A stretch of DNA of 64,000 nt, taken from assembly GCA_002633005.1 (NCBI GenBank), contig NMRA01000019.1:1453719-1517718 (forward strand). Reading direction: 5' to 3'. Below are positions 11,994 through 22,303 of this stretch, piece by piece. Source of the DNA: Phoronis australis. Its lineage: Eukaryota; Phoronida; Phoronidae. The first letter of the stretch is position 1. Every line of letters starts with the position of its first letter. Position numbers and translations under genes: made by a program. The notes beneath the pieces are model-generated. The model worked only from the letters and a program-made list of their open reading frames with translations. It searched no databases and had not been told where the DNA came from.

Positions 11994-12125
11994 CACTGCG
12001 ACGGTGTGAAGATAAATTGAACTGTGAAAGTTATAATGCCAATTTTGAAACTATCTGCACCGAGTACAAAGAATGGGCAAGTGTTAACTGTGAAAAATAT
12101 TATGGCATGTGTAAAACACCGACAG
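11994..12125 (+). pseudogene. ShKT-module exon, apparently damaged
   Basis: A phase-1 exon after the acceptor CTCTCCAG. It has cysteine codons at 12005, 12023, 12056, 12089 and 12110 and the WASVNC motif typical of ShKT modules (small disulphide-linked units named after a sea-anemone channel blocker, but widespread in secreted animal proteins). Cysteine spacing matches the two intact exons downstream, except that the fifth-cysteine position (12101) is a Tyr codon (YYGMC against YCGLC and YCGFC). The three other phase-1 exons of the series end ACAG|GT; here the same point reads ACAG|TTAAAG, so the expected donor is missing one G. GT dinucleotides at 12125 and 12131 would change phase. Either the exon is decaying or it uses a different splice. 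The ShKT assignment is strong; its inactivity is inference. Confidence 0.7.
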
Positions 12126-13426
12126 TTAAAGTATCGGGGTACAGAAATAATTCTTCGGCCGCGCCTCTAAATTCCTGCTGCAATCTCGTAAACTGCTGTC
12201 ATTGATCACAACGGCAAACCAGCGTGACGTTTAAGTATACTTTAAAAAGTACACTCTCAAAGTTCCTTATTGAGCAGTAAATATTCCATGTACACCGGTG
12301 ACTTAAATCCAAACCCGTTAAATAAACTGACCAGTACCGAACCACTTTTGCGGGTTTGGTGACTTCTAATGCGGGACTAGGGTTTAGGGATCGCAGTTGG
12401 AATGGCGTGGTCACAGTATTCATTCGTTGAGTATGATGATCACATCGGAAAACCAATGATTAACACGGGAATTTCTTTTAACTGTGGGAGTTGGTGTGGA
12501 TCCTGGTGGTTGTGAATTAGTGAGGGTGATGTTGGGGAGTTTGTGGATTGCTGTGGTGATTGTGGGGTGTTGTTAACTTTGTAGGGTGTTATGGTGTTTG
12601 TGGGGTTTTGTGGCACTTGGCGTTCATTAATTAATCCTTGCTAACTTCATGCAAATGTGTGCTCTGAATACCGTTTTCACTTGAACATGTACACTACTTT
12701 GTAAATATCTATTAGTATCACATAGACCAAGTAAATACTGAAAATTTTATAGTTATGCAGCTCTTGTTTTGCATGGACTAGCCATGGGCTAATATTCACC
12801 GTTCGTGAGCATAAATAGTTGAGGTAGAAATTGGCATCAGCGACACTGAACACTTTCCGTTGTGATGTGGCTTTTGTTTTGCTGTGTATAGTGTTGTCAC
12901 CATCTGGGGAAAGTGTATCAAGATTCATTTCAGAACTGTGCGTGGATTCTGGTAGTGTTGTGGCGATTGTGGGGAAATTTGTTTTAGAGTGTATTGAGGG
13001 GTTGTTGCGAACTTTGTACGGTGTTGTGAAGTCTTTAGGGTTGTGGTGACCATGTATCATTTCTGTGTCTGGTCTTGAGAACCGCCTCCCTATCAACGAA
13101 GTCCCAATTGCCATAGTCACCATCAAAATTGACAGGTGTGTTCCCACTGGCGAAAAAATAATTACCGACATTATCGTTCGGTCAGATGTACATGTATTAT
13201 GAAACCTTGTCGCAATTTTTATTGGCGTCTGTCAGTGACACAGTACTACCTGGAGAGGATTGCTATTTCCTTGATAACGTAGCCTCAGAAAACAGACATC
13301 CATGGCTCTTGATAGTTCTTGGTAATTTTAGCTATTTAATATTGATGGTGATATACTTTTATTAATTGGCACAGCCAACTCCGATGATGATGTTTGATTT
13401 CACCAATTGATGGCAGTGTTTTCCAG
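12126..13426 (+). other. Intron 1 with two strand-skewed G/T-rich blocks
   Basis: About 1.3 kb. Blocks at about 12485-12615 and 12930-13055 are made of TGTGG/GTTGTGG words and look like diverged copies of each other (both contain GTGGTGATTGTGGGG- or GTGGCGATTGTGGGG-type words, then AACTTTGTA.GGTGTT). On the minus strand they read as long Pro/Thr/Ser/Asn-rich open frames (12677-13171 is open). That is expected from the skew and is not taken as a gene. Confidence 0.6.
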
Positions 13427-13555
13427 AAAAAGAAACTTGTGTAGATAGATCTAATGTCTGTGCTGGTTACGGGAGAGATGTGTGCACTAAATACAGCCGG
13501 TGGGCAAGTGTCATGTGTAGAGCATATTGCGGCTTATGTGAAGAACCGTTGACAG
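13427..13555 (+). CDS. ShKT-module exon 2 (secreted Cys-rich protein)
   Basis: Exon bounded by GTTTTCCAG| and ACAG|GTAAAT, in phase 1 at both ends, so it is a symmetric, shufflable module. Six cysteine codons at 13438, 13459, 13483, 13516, 13528 and 13537 give the ShKT pattern with the WASVMC and YCGLC motifs. The third and fourth cysteines are 11 codons apart, as in the other two ShKT exons. In this family three disulphides hold a short helical fold. Modules occur in tandem or attached to astacin, tyrosinase or CAP domains in secreted proteins. Channel-blocking activity cannot be assumed from the module. Confidence 0.85.
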
Positions 13556-15126
13556 GTAAATTGGTGCCTCACAACTGTTTTTACAACAGAATGTGACCGC
13601 TTTCTTCGTTAAATGTTTGCATGTGTTTGCTAAATGCCTGTGCTGATAGTTAATTGTGTGCCTGCTGTTTTGTGGTGTTTCGCCTTAGTAGGGCTAATAT
13701 GTTCCTGTGGTCGTGATATACGATGATTTTGCGGCACCAATATTACCCATTTAACGTCAGTCTCTACGCCAGGAAGGAATTGTGTGGAATAATTAGAAAA
13801 TAGTTTCGTAATCACAAGAATGTCGCTAAGGAAGCGAGTGTGATCATATGCTTCTTTTGTAATGTATTTGACAATGTATTCAGTATATTCTAGTGTTTTC
13901 GCGAGATTTTTGCATCTACTGAACGCCCGCTATGACTCAGTCAACACCCAACGACTGGTACGAACTCAAAAATAGTCTTTCTCCATTGTATACTTTACTG
14001 TAAAGTCTTAGGAAGTTATTCTCTAGTAAAATGTACATTGCGATTCACGTTCAGTTAACGGTTCCCATTCAATAATCAAAACATCAAAGCCTGAACATGA
14101 GTTGGTACGTTTAGTCTTGCTGTCATTTTTTACTTCCCTCCCTACTAATTCACTCAAGTATCAAATCCATACCAGTAATCCAGCTAAAATCAACTGGATA
14201 TGTTAAGAAGTAAATAAGCATGGTGGGACGCCCTTGAGTAAGTAGGAGCAGTATAATTTACAAGACAAGTTCCTTATATAAAACGAAACACGTTCAACGT
14301 GAGTATTTAATCCTTCAGCCACAAATAGGTACATGTAGTGTGGGACTCGGAGGAGAGAGTTTCCTCGATAACTACATGTAGAAATCCAAACTGAATTGCC
14401 AAGTCAATTCGAATACCAATTAAGCTTTACCAGTTTTACCCGATGTGAACTGCTCGATTGCTGTTAAGGGCCATTCCAGTGTATAGTCAGTTAGTTCAAT
14501 ACTTAGACCTAAATCTTACACGAAATATCTAAGGAATTGAGAAGCAAACTGACTCGTGCACATTGCGCGCATCCAGGGGTGCTCGGAGGGCTCGAACGAG
14601 CCCCCCATTTGGCGAAGTGGGCAAAAAGGTCCGCCTCAGAGAAACACAAAGTCCCAGATTTAAACGAGACAAAATTCCTCTAAAAAGACGCAGATGCACA
14701 GTTCACAGCTCTAAAGGTGGTAACCCTTTTTATTTTTTATTCCTCCCGAATATTTGTCAGCAAACGGTCCTCATCGACAGAAAATTCGAGTCCCCCATTT
14801 TCAAGGCTAGTGGTGCGCATGGTACAGGTACATGTACCATGGGCTCCGGAGCTTTTACCACGAATCAAAACTTGTATCACCATCCACCAAGTGTTGCAAC
14901 GCACTGTGAAAACGATGTAGCATGGGTACAAATGAATCGAAAAACACAAAAAATACGTACGTGTAGTACTTACAGTACCACGTAATACTATAAATATGGC
15001 AAACGAAACCTTCAGGACTGGGAAGTGAAACAAAGTTTCTACAGACAACACATAATTAAAAGCCAGTCCATATGTTTGCCTCAAGTCATAATTGATCACG
15101 TAGTACACACTAATGACATTTTACAG
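13556..15126 (+). other. Intron 2 containing a dispersed repeat
   Basis: About 1.6 kb. It holds a repeat copy at about 14562-14710 (partner at 52505-52665, inverted) and a near-palindrome CATGGTACA..TGTACCATG at 14818-14841. A long plus-strand open frame from 14563 runs through the repeat and is not a gene. Confidence 0.6.
14562..14710 (+). repeat. Dispersed repeat, pair with 52505-52665
   Basis: Shared landmarks with the inverted partner, in order: GGGGTGCTCG, GCTCGAA.GAGC, TTTGGCGAA.TGGGCAAAAAGGTCCGCC (the longest shared block) and AAACGAGAC. No matching terminal inverted repeat was recognised, so the class is uncertain (SINE-like or MITE fragment). Confidence 0.75.
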
Positions 15127-15261
15127 CACTTCCATCGTGTGTGAACAAGGCCAGAAACTGTGCAGATTACCTAGTCGATGTATGTGCTAAGAATAAACAG
15201 TGGGCGAGACTCAACTGTGAAGTTTATTGTGGGTTTTGTAAAGGGACGTCGACAACGACAG
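15127..15261 (+). CDS. ShKT-module exon 3 (secreted Cys-rich protein)
   Basis: A phase-1 exon after TTTTACAG|, ending at ACAG|GTCGGT. A better-looking donor, GTGAGA at 15268, would add six bases in the same phase. Cysteine codons at 15138, 15159, 15183, 15216, 15228 and 15237 give all six ShKT cysteines, with WARLNC and YCGFC. It ends in a Thr-rich tail (GTSTTT) that would act as a short linker. Its arrangement is the same as exon 2, about 1.6 kb upstream, which points to exon duplication within the gene. Confidence 0.85.
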
Positions 15262-16019
15262 GTCGGTGTGAGACAATCGCATGGAGCACAGCTGGTCACG
15301 AATTTTGGTCCCACCGGTAAGCAACGATCTAGTCGTCGACCCGTAATCCAGCCCAATCCTCCCAGACAAGCAAGTTGCTGCTACTCATAAACTCGATCTC
15401 CACTGCGGTGTTTATATGGGTCGGAATTCCGGATGCCCATGCTCAGTGGCTTATATTGCCCCAGCATGATACAACTTTTTATCAATACAGTTAAACAGAT
15501 AAAAGTATAAGAAAATAGTAGCAGGGCAATAAGTATTTTTAACGAGAACCAGGGCGTGTATTGAATTCGGCAGTGCAGCCCGGTTATGCGCAGTAACCGG
15601 TTTACTCAGTAAACACGAGAAGATTAGTTGACCATTTTTCGACGACCGATTGCCACCTTGTTTCCGGAACGTCGGATAAAGTTTCGTGACCTGTACTGTG
15701 CGGTAATAGGAGGACTCCTGTGAATGATCGTTACATAGGCGTGATGCGAAAAACACGAGTCGGCTTAAAGTGCGAAAGCTTGATTATCGTTTAATATTAT
15801 CTTCTACATGCAGCATAGCAAGTATCCAGCGACGGTATCAATTAAGATACTTATATATCATTGTAAAAGCAGACGCCCTTGGTCGAGAAAGTAATTGCTT
15901 TTAAGAGAACCTTTGTTAAAAAGGAAACAGACTTGTTCAGTGCCCATTATGTGAAACTCATTCATTTCTTTGACTTCTTTGTCTCCATGTTACTGCACTT
16001 ATTTTGTTTGGCATTACAG
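15262..16019 (+). other. Intron 3, nothing recognised
   Basis: About 760 bases. A minus-strand open frame (15451-15756) lacks any recognised motif. No repeat was seen. Confidence 0.5.
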
Positions 16020-16139
16020 TTGCAACACGAACACGTCCTCCAAGTCAAGCTGGCACGTGTGCCGACAAATACAAGCATCACTATTCAGGCCAACACACAG
16101 CTTGTCTTTCAAGATCCTCGAAATACATTCGTCTTACAG
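16020..16139 (+). CDS. Linker exon preceding the CAP domain
   Basis: Bounded by GCATTACAG| and TTACAG|GTACAT, phase 1 at both ends. It encodes a basic Thr/Pro-rich stretch, then CADKYKHH and HTACL. A Cys..HTxC(x) stretch just before the CAP core is typical of CRISP-like secreted proteins of invertebrates. Cysteine codons are at 16058 and 16103. Its position between ShKT exon 3 and the CAP exon, and the matching splice phase, support membership of one transcript. Confidence 0.75.
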
Positions 16140-16726
16140 GTACATGTACTGTAATTTTAAAACCGACAATTTTCACTACTCATTCACGCAACACTGTATG
16201 TCATCCTATCGATTCACTGTATATTTAAGGGTCCTGCACTGCGACAATTGTATCGCGCGATATTTACCCAAAATACAGCAACATCCGCCATGTAGGTCTC
16301 TTAACGCCATTTCTGGTCATTAGAATTTCTCATATTATTTATTGGCGCCTTATTGGTTTTCCACCCAAATATACGCCCATGGGCGTGTTTAGGGAAACAT
16401 CTTTAAAGTACACCCATAGTTTGGGATCCCGATATTTACTTAATTGATTATCCTTTTACGAGATATGGATGAAGCTACAAGAGGGACACAATTTTTGAGT
16501 TTGCAGTTTTCGTGCAAAGACGTACATGTGAACAAAACCTCGCGTGCAATGTATGACAAAAACACAATCGATGCCGAGAAGGCCGGGGGTGCAACGTGAA
16601 CCAACCTTCAGCAAGGAAGATTTTCAAGCACCATGAGCGCAGACGACGCGTCTGCTAGACGATTGTTTGTGCAACAATTCTGGAATCTTTGACATTTTCT
16701 GCTAAAACACCTTTTGTGTTCTTCAG
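16140..16726 (+). other. Intron 4, nothing recognised
   Basis: About 590 bases ending in the acceptor TTGTGTTCTTCAG. No repeat or alternative exon was recognised. Confidence 0.5.
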
Positions 16727-16815
16727 GAGTCAGTGACGAAAACAAGAACATCATAGTGTCTCTGCATAACAAAGTACGCTCGGAAGTATCAGATGGCTCA
16801 TACATGCTGAAAATG
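16727..16815 (+). CDS. First CAP/SCP-domain exon (partial)
   Basis: An 89-base exon, phase 1 to phase 0, bounded by CTTCAG| and AAAATG|GTAAGA. It encodes GVSDENKNIIVSLHNKVRSE and ends in MLKM. The HN..R motif with a following ML.M is the classic opening of the CAP domain (CRISP, antigen 5, PR-1 proteins), which carries the first His of the CAP cavity. In this family the next exon should begin with W and continue to the HxTQxVW and GCG/C..Y.P motifs. None of these was found downstream to 18.2 kb or beyond the LINE. The gene is therefore incomplete here: truncated, interrupted, or spliced to exons I could not see. Confidence 0.85.
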
Positions 16816-17738
16816 GTAAGAGAAAATATTTTAGTGTTGATGATAATGAAAATCATTCAGCGCCAATGCACGTTAGATTTTGAAAGCAATTGCGTTCGCA
16901 TGCGCGCATTTCGTAAGCCCTCAGTAAGACACCCGTTGTTTTGCCAGAATCAACTTGTTTTTTTCTGGATTTTCATCAATTTAGTTGTAGTAATGAAGTG
17001 TTGCTGCATTGGAGAAACAAGAACTTAGCAAATACAACTTGGCGTGCGGTGATAGTATCGGGTACATTTACCCTCAGCTATGTAGTCTATCTGAGATTTA
17101 CCAGATTCCAGACAAAATCGGCGACGATATGGATTTAATGTTCATGACTCCTAGCATTCGCCTGTTTAGTCAGAGACAGCTTTGCCTGTTGCCTACCGCT
17201 CGGACAAAACACCCTGCGCTTTATCAGTTTGTAAATTATGTAACACCAGCTGAAGTGGTGAAAATCAAGTGTTAAGCTCGTTTTCCATCACAAAAACAAT
17301 TTGATTCTGACAACTTTTCGTTATTATACTGATCTCAACTTCCTTGAGACCATGCTGTATGAGTTGGCTTGTCATGGCGTTACAGAAATTTTAACAAGCC
17401 ATATGAGGATATTTAATAAAACAACGTTCAATTATTCTTGTCGTAATCCTTATCTTCGTTTACTCGTAAATTTATGTCACTATAATAGCTAAACAAAAAA
17501 TCGCAGTCATGTTGTAATCATTTCCGCTGAGATCTTTTCAGTCTCACACGCTACATGTAAAATGACGTCCTTCTTGTGCACTACAAACTCAAGTGGCTCT
17601 AAACGTCAGAAACGGTCTTTTACGATGAAAACATACAGTAGACACCAATAGGCAATTGAGAACATGGCGTGTCTTCAAAATAAAACATATTATACCACAA
17701 ATGGCAGATACATGTACAAGCGTGTAATAACCCATAAA
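16816..17738 (+). other. Expected CAP continuation not found
   Basis: An open frame at 17009-17275 (containing KYNLACGDSIGYIYP) is the longest here, but it lacks CAP motifs and no acceptor places it in frame with the preceding exon. Nothing else was recognised. Confidence 0.45.
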
Positions 17739-17760
17739 GTTATCTCACTAGTGAGATAAC
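17739..17760. repeat. 22-bp perfect palindrome
   Basis: GTTATCTCAC followed directly by its inverse around TAGT (17739-17760). It abuts the tRNA-like sequence at 17765-17850, at the 3' side of that sequence as read on the minus strand. Confidence 0.95.
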
Positions 17761-17764
17761 GATT

Positions 17765-17850
17765 TGGCGTGGAAACCGAGGACGGAGTCGAACCCGGTAC
17801 CTTGAAATTGCTGGTCGCCGACTTTACCACTACACCATGCAGCGACTGAC
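17765..17850 (-). repeat. tRNA-like sequence (SINE head or tRNA pseudogene)
   Basis: On the minus strand the A-box-like TGGTGTAGTGG and the B-box-like GGGTTCGACTCC are about 35 bases apart, as in a tRNA gene or tRNA-derived SINE. The acceptor and T stems do not pair well, so it is not a functional tRNA. Confidence 0.65.
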
Positions 17851-18239
17851 GTCATCAGGAGCGAAAATAGAATACTTTTAAGTATTTAAAAATGAGCACG
17901 CGCAATAACCGCATGTTCAACAAACCGCATTGCAGTGTACTTGTACGCTACGAAAAATAAGACACAAAATTTCCATAAAAATGATATCTTAATTCAGTGA
18001 AAATTTTCTCTCATGTCCTCTTACTTGTAAATCGCCGATCTACAGATTGAATGCGGGTATCGTGTCGTCAGGATCTTTGACTTGAGAATTTTATTCAGAT
18101 ACCACTGGTAACCTACTATAATGGTTGGTAAACCTTAATTTATAAATTCAATTTATTTCTACTATATTTAAGTTTTCAAGTGGTTTTGAGAAAAAGCATT
18201 ATTTGACAAAAATAGCCCGGCTTTTCTTAAAAGGTCACT
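17851..18239. other. Spacer before LINE 3' end
   Basis: AT-rich; no feature recognised. Confidence 0.45.
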
Positions 18240-18290
18240 GTGATATATATTTATTGAAGGATACACGGAACATACAAAGAAATAATAACA

Positions 18291-18323
18291 AACCCAGAAA
18301 CCGCGAAGCATTATATCTGGGTT
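18291..18323 (-). repeat. LINE 3'-UTR stem-loop
   Basis: Perfect 8-bp inverted arms AACCCAGA/TCTGGGTT around a 17-base loop. The right arm overlaps the stop codon region of the last LINE reading frame. Comparable 3' hairpins are recognised by the RT in several LINE clades; that role here is inference. Confidence 0.7.
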
Positions 18324-19545
18324 GTAAACAATTCATAAATGAAACTTATATACATAGAGGTATATACAATTAAGTAGTATCTAAAATAAGTATTCCAATA
18401 CTTAGACATGCTATTACAGATATATAAAAACAAAAATATGTACAGATTCATGTAGGGAAATCTGATGCAACAATATTGATAAACGGTACATAAAAATTTG
18501 CTAACGTTGCTTAGGAGGAATTCGTTGAGAACAAAGTCAAGGTTAGGACTACCATTCAGTAATAATGTAACTGTAGTAGGGATATTATTACAATAATTGA
18601 GAGCGTTAACAATTGATTGGCTATCATTGAGTGCACGAAAGAGTGAGTCTCTCAGGTATTCGATGAGGGGACATTTGAAGAAAATATGAGGATAAGATTG
18701 ATGGTCACCACATTTACAGTTTGGAGAGACATTACTAAAGTTGTGCCTGAACTTGTCAGAGTTGAGGAAAAGGCCACATCTTGATCTGTACAATGCTATT
18801 TCGTTATCGCGGGTAAGGGAGAATTGAGTCAAGGGTGTTGAGTTATCAAAATTATGAAAAACAGTTCTAAAATTATTTTTTATACTCGTAAAAGAGTTGC
18901 TTTCCTTAACAGAGACTGGAAGAGAATTCCAGTTGTTGATGCACATCATGACTGTAGACCTTCTGAATGCCTGACTGAACGACGGAGGAATTGCATATGG
19001 GGTGGAGAATCTCAAATCACTACGATGGCCTTGTCTAATATATAGATCAAATATTTTTTTGACAGACACGTTGTTGACATTGTTTATTACCTTGAACGTA
19101 AATGTGGTCATGTGAAGATTGCGTCGAGTAGACAGTTTGGGCCACTTGAGATTATTCAAAACCTTAACACTATTGGATCCCCTGTAAGCTCCAGTTATGA
19201 GTAAGGCGGCTTGATATTGTAACTTCTCCAAATGTTGGAGTGCACCCGTATTGGCAGACTGATATATAATATCACAATAATCAATGTGTGGAAGTACAAA
19301 GGACTTGAACAAAACTTCTAAATGTGTAGAATTCAGATGACGAGAGACAAGCTTAAGTGGGTTAATTAGTTCCTGAGTTTTTTGTACGAGCTCCCGAACG
19401 TGAGGGGTGAATGAGAGTTTTTCATCTAACAGTATACCCAGATGTCTGTGCGACTGTTTTCTAGGAATGATTTCATCATTAAGTTTAAGGTCATAAGACG
19501 GGTCAACAAGGAAGAGAGCATTAATAGATTTGGAGAAGGTGAGAT
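18311..19545 (-). pseudogene. LINE ORF2 C-terminal part (RT thumb and Cys/His region)
   Basis: It reads HRHLGILLDEKLSF, then LPHIDYCDIIYQ and LEKLQYQAALLITGAYRG, the usual post-palm segments of Jockey/CR1-type RTs. Near the end, CKCGDHQSYPHIFFKCP gives a CxC..H..C cluster found at the C-terminus of many LINE proteins. Continuity with the YADD segment needs a one-base shift in the A-run at about 19550-19556. The frame then stays open to the stop at 18311. Confidence 0.85.
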
Positions 19546-20503
19546 CAACGCTTTTTTTCTGGTTTAAAATTCATTCTCCATTCTTGTGACCAATAGCTTA
19601 GTTTATTTAAGTCGTGTTGAAGCTGCAAAGAACATTCAGGGCTGCTCCCTGCGAAGGGGTAAAAAAGCGCCGTGTCATCTGCATAAAGGTTTGTGCTACA
19701 TGACAGGTTATCAGGAAGGTCATTAATATAAACCAAGAAGAGAAGAGGGCCTAATACGCTACCCTGCGGTACACCTGCGTTTACAAATCCAGGAGGGGAT
19801 AAAGTTGAAAGTACGCCGTCGACACGAACACAGTATGTTCTTTCGGAGAGATATGAGGTGATCATGTTTAAAAGATTACCAGTAATGCCATAGGATCGAA
19901 GTTTGTGAAGTAGAAGGTCGTGAGGAACACAGTCGAAAGCAGAAGCTATATCTAGAAAAATGGACCTAACACTCTCGCCCTTCTCAAAATGTAAATGAAT
20001 CTAATGTATTTTTTCAACAAGTTGTGCCACGGTGCTGTTCCCACGCAAAAAAAAACAAATTGACGATGATAGATCAAGTTGTTTTGTTTGAGGAATTTAA
20101 GAATAATTTGAGCAATGATCTTCTCAAAGATTTTGGACAGGGTGTTAAGTAATGTTATTGGGCGATAATTTGAAATTTCAGTTTTGGAGTCTTTTTTGTG
20201 TATAGGGACCATAATTCCATGTTTCCAAGAAGACGGATAAATGCCTAGCTGAAGAAGTTTGTTAAACAGATTGGTCAGGGGCATGGTAATTTCTTTGGCA
20301 ATCGTTTTGATCATCTTGCTGGTTATTGAAGCTGTGCCATCATTCTTATTGGGGTCAATTTCATTGAGATACTTCCGGACATCAGTTTGATTAGCCGGGA
20401 TGTCAGACAGTTGATTGAGACAACGTTCACGAAGAAAGGGAAAGTTACTTACGTCAGTTGGTGTAATGTGGTTTTTGTTCGACGTGAAAAATTTGAGAAA
20501 CAA
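19546..20503 (-). pseudogene. LINE reverse-transcriptase palm and fingers
   Basis: Contains PNKNDGTASITSKMIK, PIHKKDSKTEISNYRPITLL, the GVPQGSVLGPLLF block, and the catalytic YADDTALF. The AFDCVPHDLL block is in another frame. A frameshift lies at the T-run in 20046-20054 (minus-strand sense), followed by an in-frame stop within about 60 bases. It is not translatable as it stands. Confidence 0.9.
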
Positions 20504-20868
20504 ATCACACTTGTCACTACTACGTGAGGCTAGTTTACCATTATAGTTGATGACAGGATAGGAGGATTGCTGTTGACTGCCGCGTATTTTATTGATGATG
20601 TTCCAGTATTCTTTGGAATTCTTGCTTGCGCTGTTAATTTGTTGAAAAGCTTGTGTCGGTGATCAGCTTTGGCTTGATTTACTAAAGTTTCAACCAGACA
20701 TGACTGCTCCTTGTATCTGTTGTAAATTATAGTGTTGTTAGATCTTCTGAAAGAGCTGTAAAGTCTGTTTCTTGTGCGGNNNNNNNNNNNNNNTTTTAAG
20801 ATTTCATAGAGAGTACTAGTGAAGAGTGAAACAGTGTCATCAATGTCGCCAGTGTTCAATATGGAATC
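20504..20868 (-). pseudogene. LINE connector between endonuclease and RT, with assembly gap
   Basis: Contains NSKEYWNIINKIRG in one frame and AKADHRHK in another, so a frameshift lies near 20650. The segment also includes 14 Ns (20780-20793). An in-frame stop at about 20867 separates it from the endonuclease frame. Confidence 0.75.
20780..20793. other. Assembly gap, 14 Ns
   Basis: A run of N within the LINE. Flanking sequences are not duplicated, unlike the single-N junctions at 3894 and 22448. Confidence 0.99.
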
Positions 20869-21609
20869 CTAGTCAGTGTCGGTGATATCCTGGCGCAGTT
20901 TATCGCTGTCGACCTGATCATATTTCCAGTTGGTTCGAGTGGTGTGTTCTTCATTAACCGGTTTTTTAAGTGTTAGAGTGGTTTCAATAGTGTGGTGATC
21001 AGAATTGCCAACAGGAGGCAGTACAGAACATGAATCAATGATACTCAAATTGTTTGTTATACAGAGGTAAATACATGAATGAGAAACGTCGGTGATACGG
21101 GTTGGCTCATTAATTAGTTGTATGCAGTCATTAGACAATAAAATATCAAACAATTGTAGTTCGGCCCTATTGTCATGATCATCATTGTACCATGTAGAGT
21201 TTCGGGCATTGAAATCACCATTTATGATTATACTAACGCTATTGCGGTTAATTTCCGCTAACTGATCGGCTAGGGCTTTGAAGTAGAGTTTTCTTTCAGT
21301 TGGAGATTGAGAAGGTGAGCGATAAAACAACCCATAGTAAATTTTTCTGTGAGCGAAATCAATTTCGAACCAGCAGTTGCATAACTGAGGACAAGTTAAG
21401 CTAGGACATACTTTAAATGAGAGTGTGTTTTTAGTGAATAAGATGATACCACGGCCACTGTTACTGTGATATGCTACACTGTAACCAGGAATGATAAGTT
21501 CATTATCAAGGTCGTGTTTGGTAACATTACAAGTTTCACAAAGAGCGACAATCATATAATCGTAAGACAGAACAAAGTTTTTTAGAAGTTGGAATAGATC
21601 AAATAACAT
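20869..21609 (-). pseudogene. LINE APE-type endonuclease
   Basis: ALCET (residues 22-26), GRGIILFTK, KIYYGLFYRSP, IINGDFNARNSTW (residues 128-140) and VGNSDHHTI (residues 200-208) are the APE-endonuclease landmarks. The normally conserved Asp in the S-x-I-D-L motif is Tyr here (SCIYLCIT), a one-base change. An N-terminal LTINGFAM stretch lies just upstream in another frame, so a frameshift occurs near 21605. Confidence 0.9.
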
Positions 21610-21640
21610 TTGTTGTCATTGCAAAACCATTGATCGTTAA

Positions 21641-22303
21641 GGCAATGAACTGGGTGGCCCCTGGAAGTCACGTGTCAAGTTTGTGCATGCCTTGTTTTTC
21701 TCTCAAGCATCTGCTAGTTATGGACACCGGTGGCACTGGAGTATAGACCTTTCTTAATCCTTGACAGCATTACTCTTAGATTTCTCACTGAAGTACCTAT
21801 GTAGCCTGTAAGTGTAAAATATTGTGAAAAGTTACAATTTAATTGAGCACTGAAACACTAAAACCAAAAATACAGTGCAAAGAAAACCACCATTGGGTAC
21901 AAGTAATGATAACTGTATCTATACCACCAATGGAATGCTAGTATCAACAAGTGTGAGAGGTTGCAAGTTAGAAAGATGGTGCAGGAACTAATGCACGTAT
22001 TGCCTAATCTTCATCGCATCATGATAACTTTTGATAGCCATTGCCACTTTATGGTTTAAGTGGATCCTAGAGTTCCAAGACAAGAAATTGAACTCGTGGC
22101 AACATGGTTATGTCCCAAGTGCTACTCAGCAGCCGGTCACACTATTATCATCTTTTAACAAGCAGTAAGAAACTTACAATGAGAGAAAATAGAGTTACAT
22201 TTTCACAGAAAAATTTCTGCGGCTATAAACCCTGTTATCTGCGCAACTTAACTTTTGATTTTAACCATTTTCCTCATTCAGATGAGAAATAAGTTTTAGT
22301 CTT
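21641..22303. other. No gene recognised
   Basis: AT-rich sequence upstream of the LINE's 5' end; no ORF1-like motif was found. Confidence 0.45.

Larger units (their letters stand above)
18240..21640 (-). mobile_element. Degenerate LINE (APE endonuclease + RT), Jockey/CR1-type
   Basis: A minus-strand non-LTR retrotransposon of about 3.4 kb: endonuclease (21.6-20.9 kb), connector, reverse transcriptase (20.5-19.55 kb), thumb and Cys/His-containing C-terminus (19.5-18.3 kb) and a short 3' UTR. The 3' UTR has an 8-bp stem (AACCCAGA at 18291, TCTGGGTT at 18316), as many LINEs use for template recognition, then AATAAATATATA near 18245. No ORF1 was seen, so it is probably 5'-truncated. Frameshifts (near 21605, 20650, 20045 and 19553), stop codons (near 20867 and 20005) and a 14-N gap break the reading frame. 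Two frameshifts lie in A/T homopolymers and could be sequencing errors. Confidence 0.92.

Noticed and set aside
12677-13171. 164-codon minus-strand frame, Pro/Thr/Ser-rich
   Set aside because: It lies in an intron of the ShKT gene and coincides with G/T-skewed blocks that lack stops on the other strand. No family motif or splice support.
14563-14985. 140-codon plus-strand frame
   Set aside because: It runs through a dispersed repeat also present at 52505-52665, with no conserved frame between the copies.
17009-17275. Continuation of the CAP domain
   Set aside because: It has none of the expected CAP motifs and no acceptor in the right phase.
17765-17850. Functional tRNA gene
   Set aside because: A- and B-box-like motifs are present, but the acceptor and T stems do not pair.
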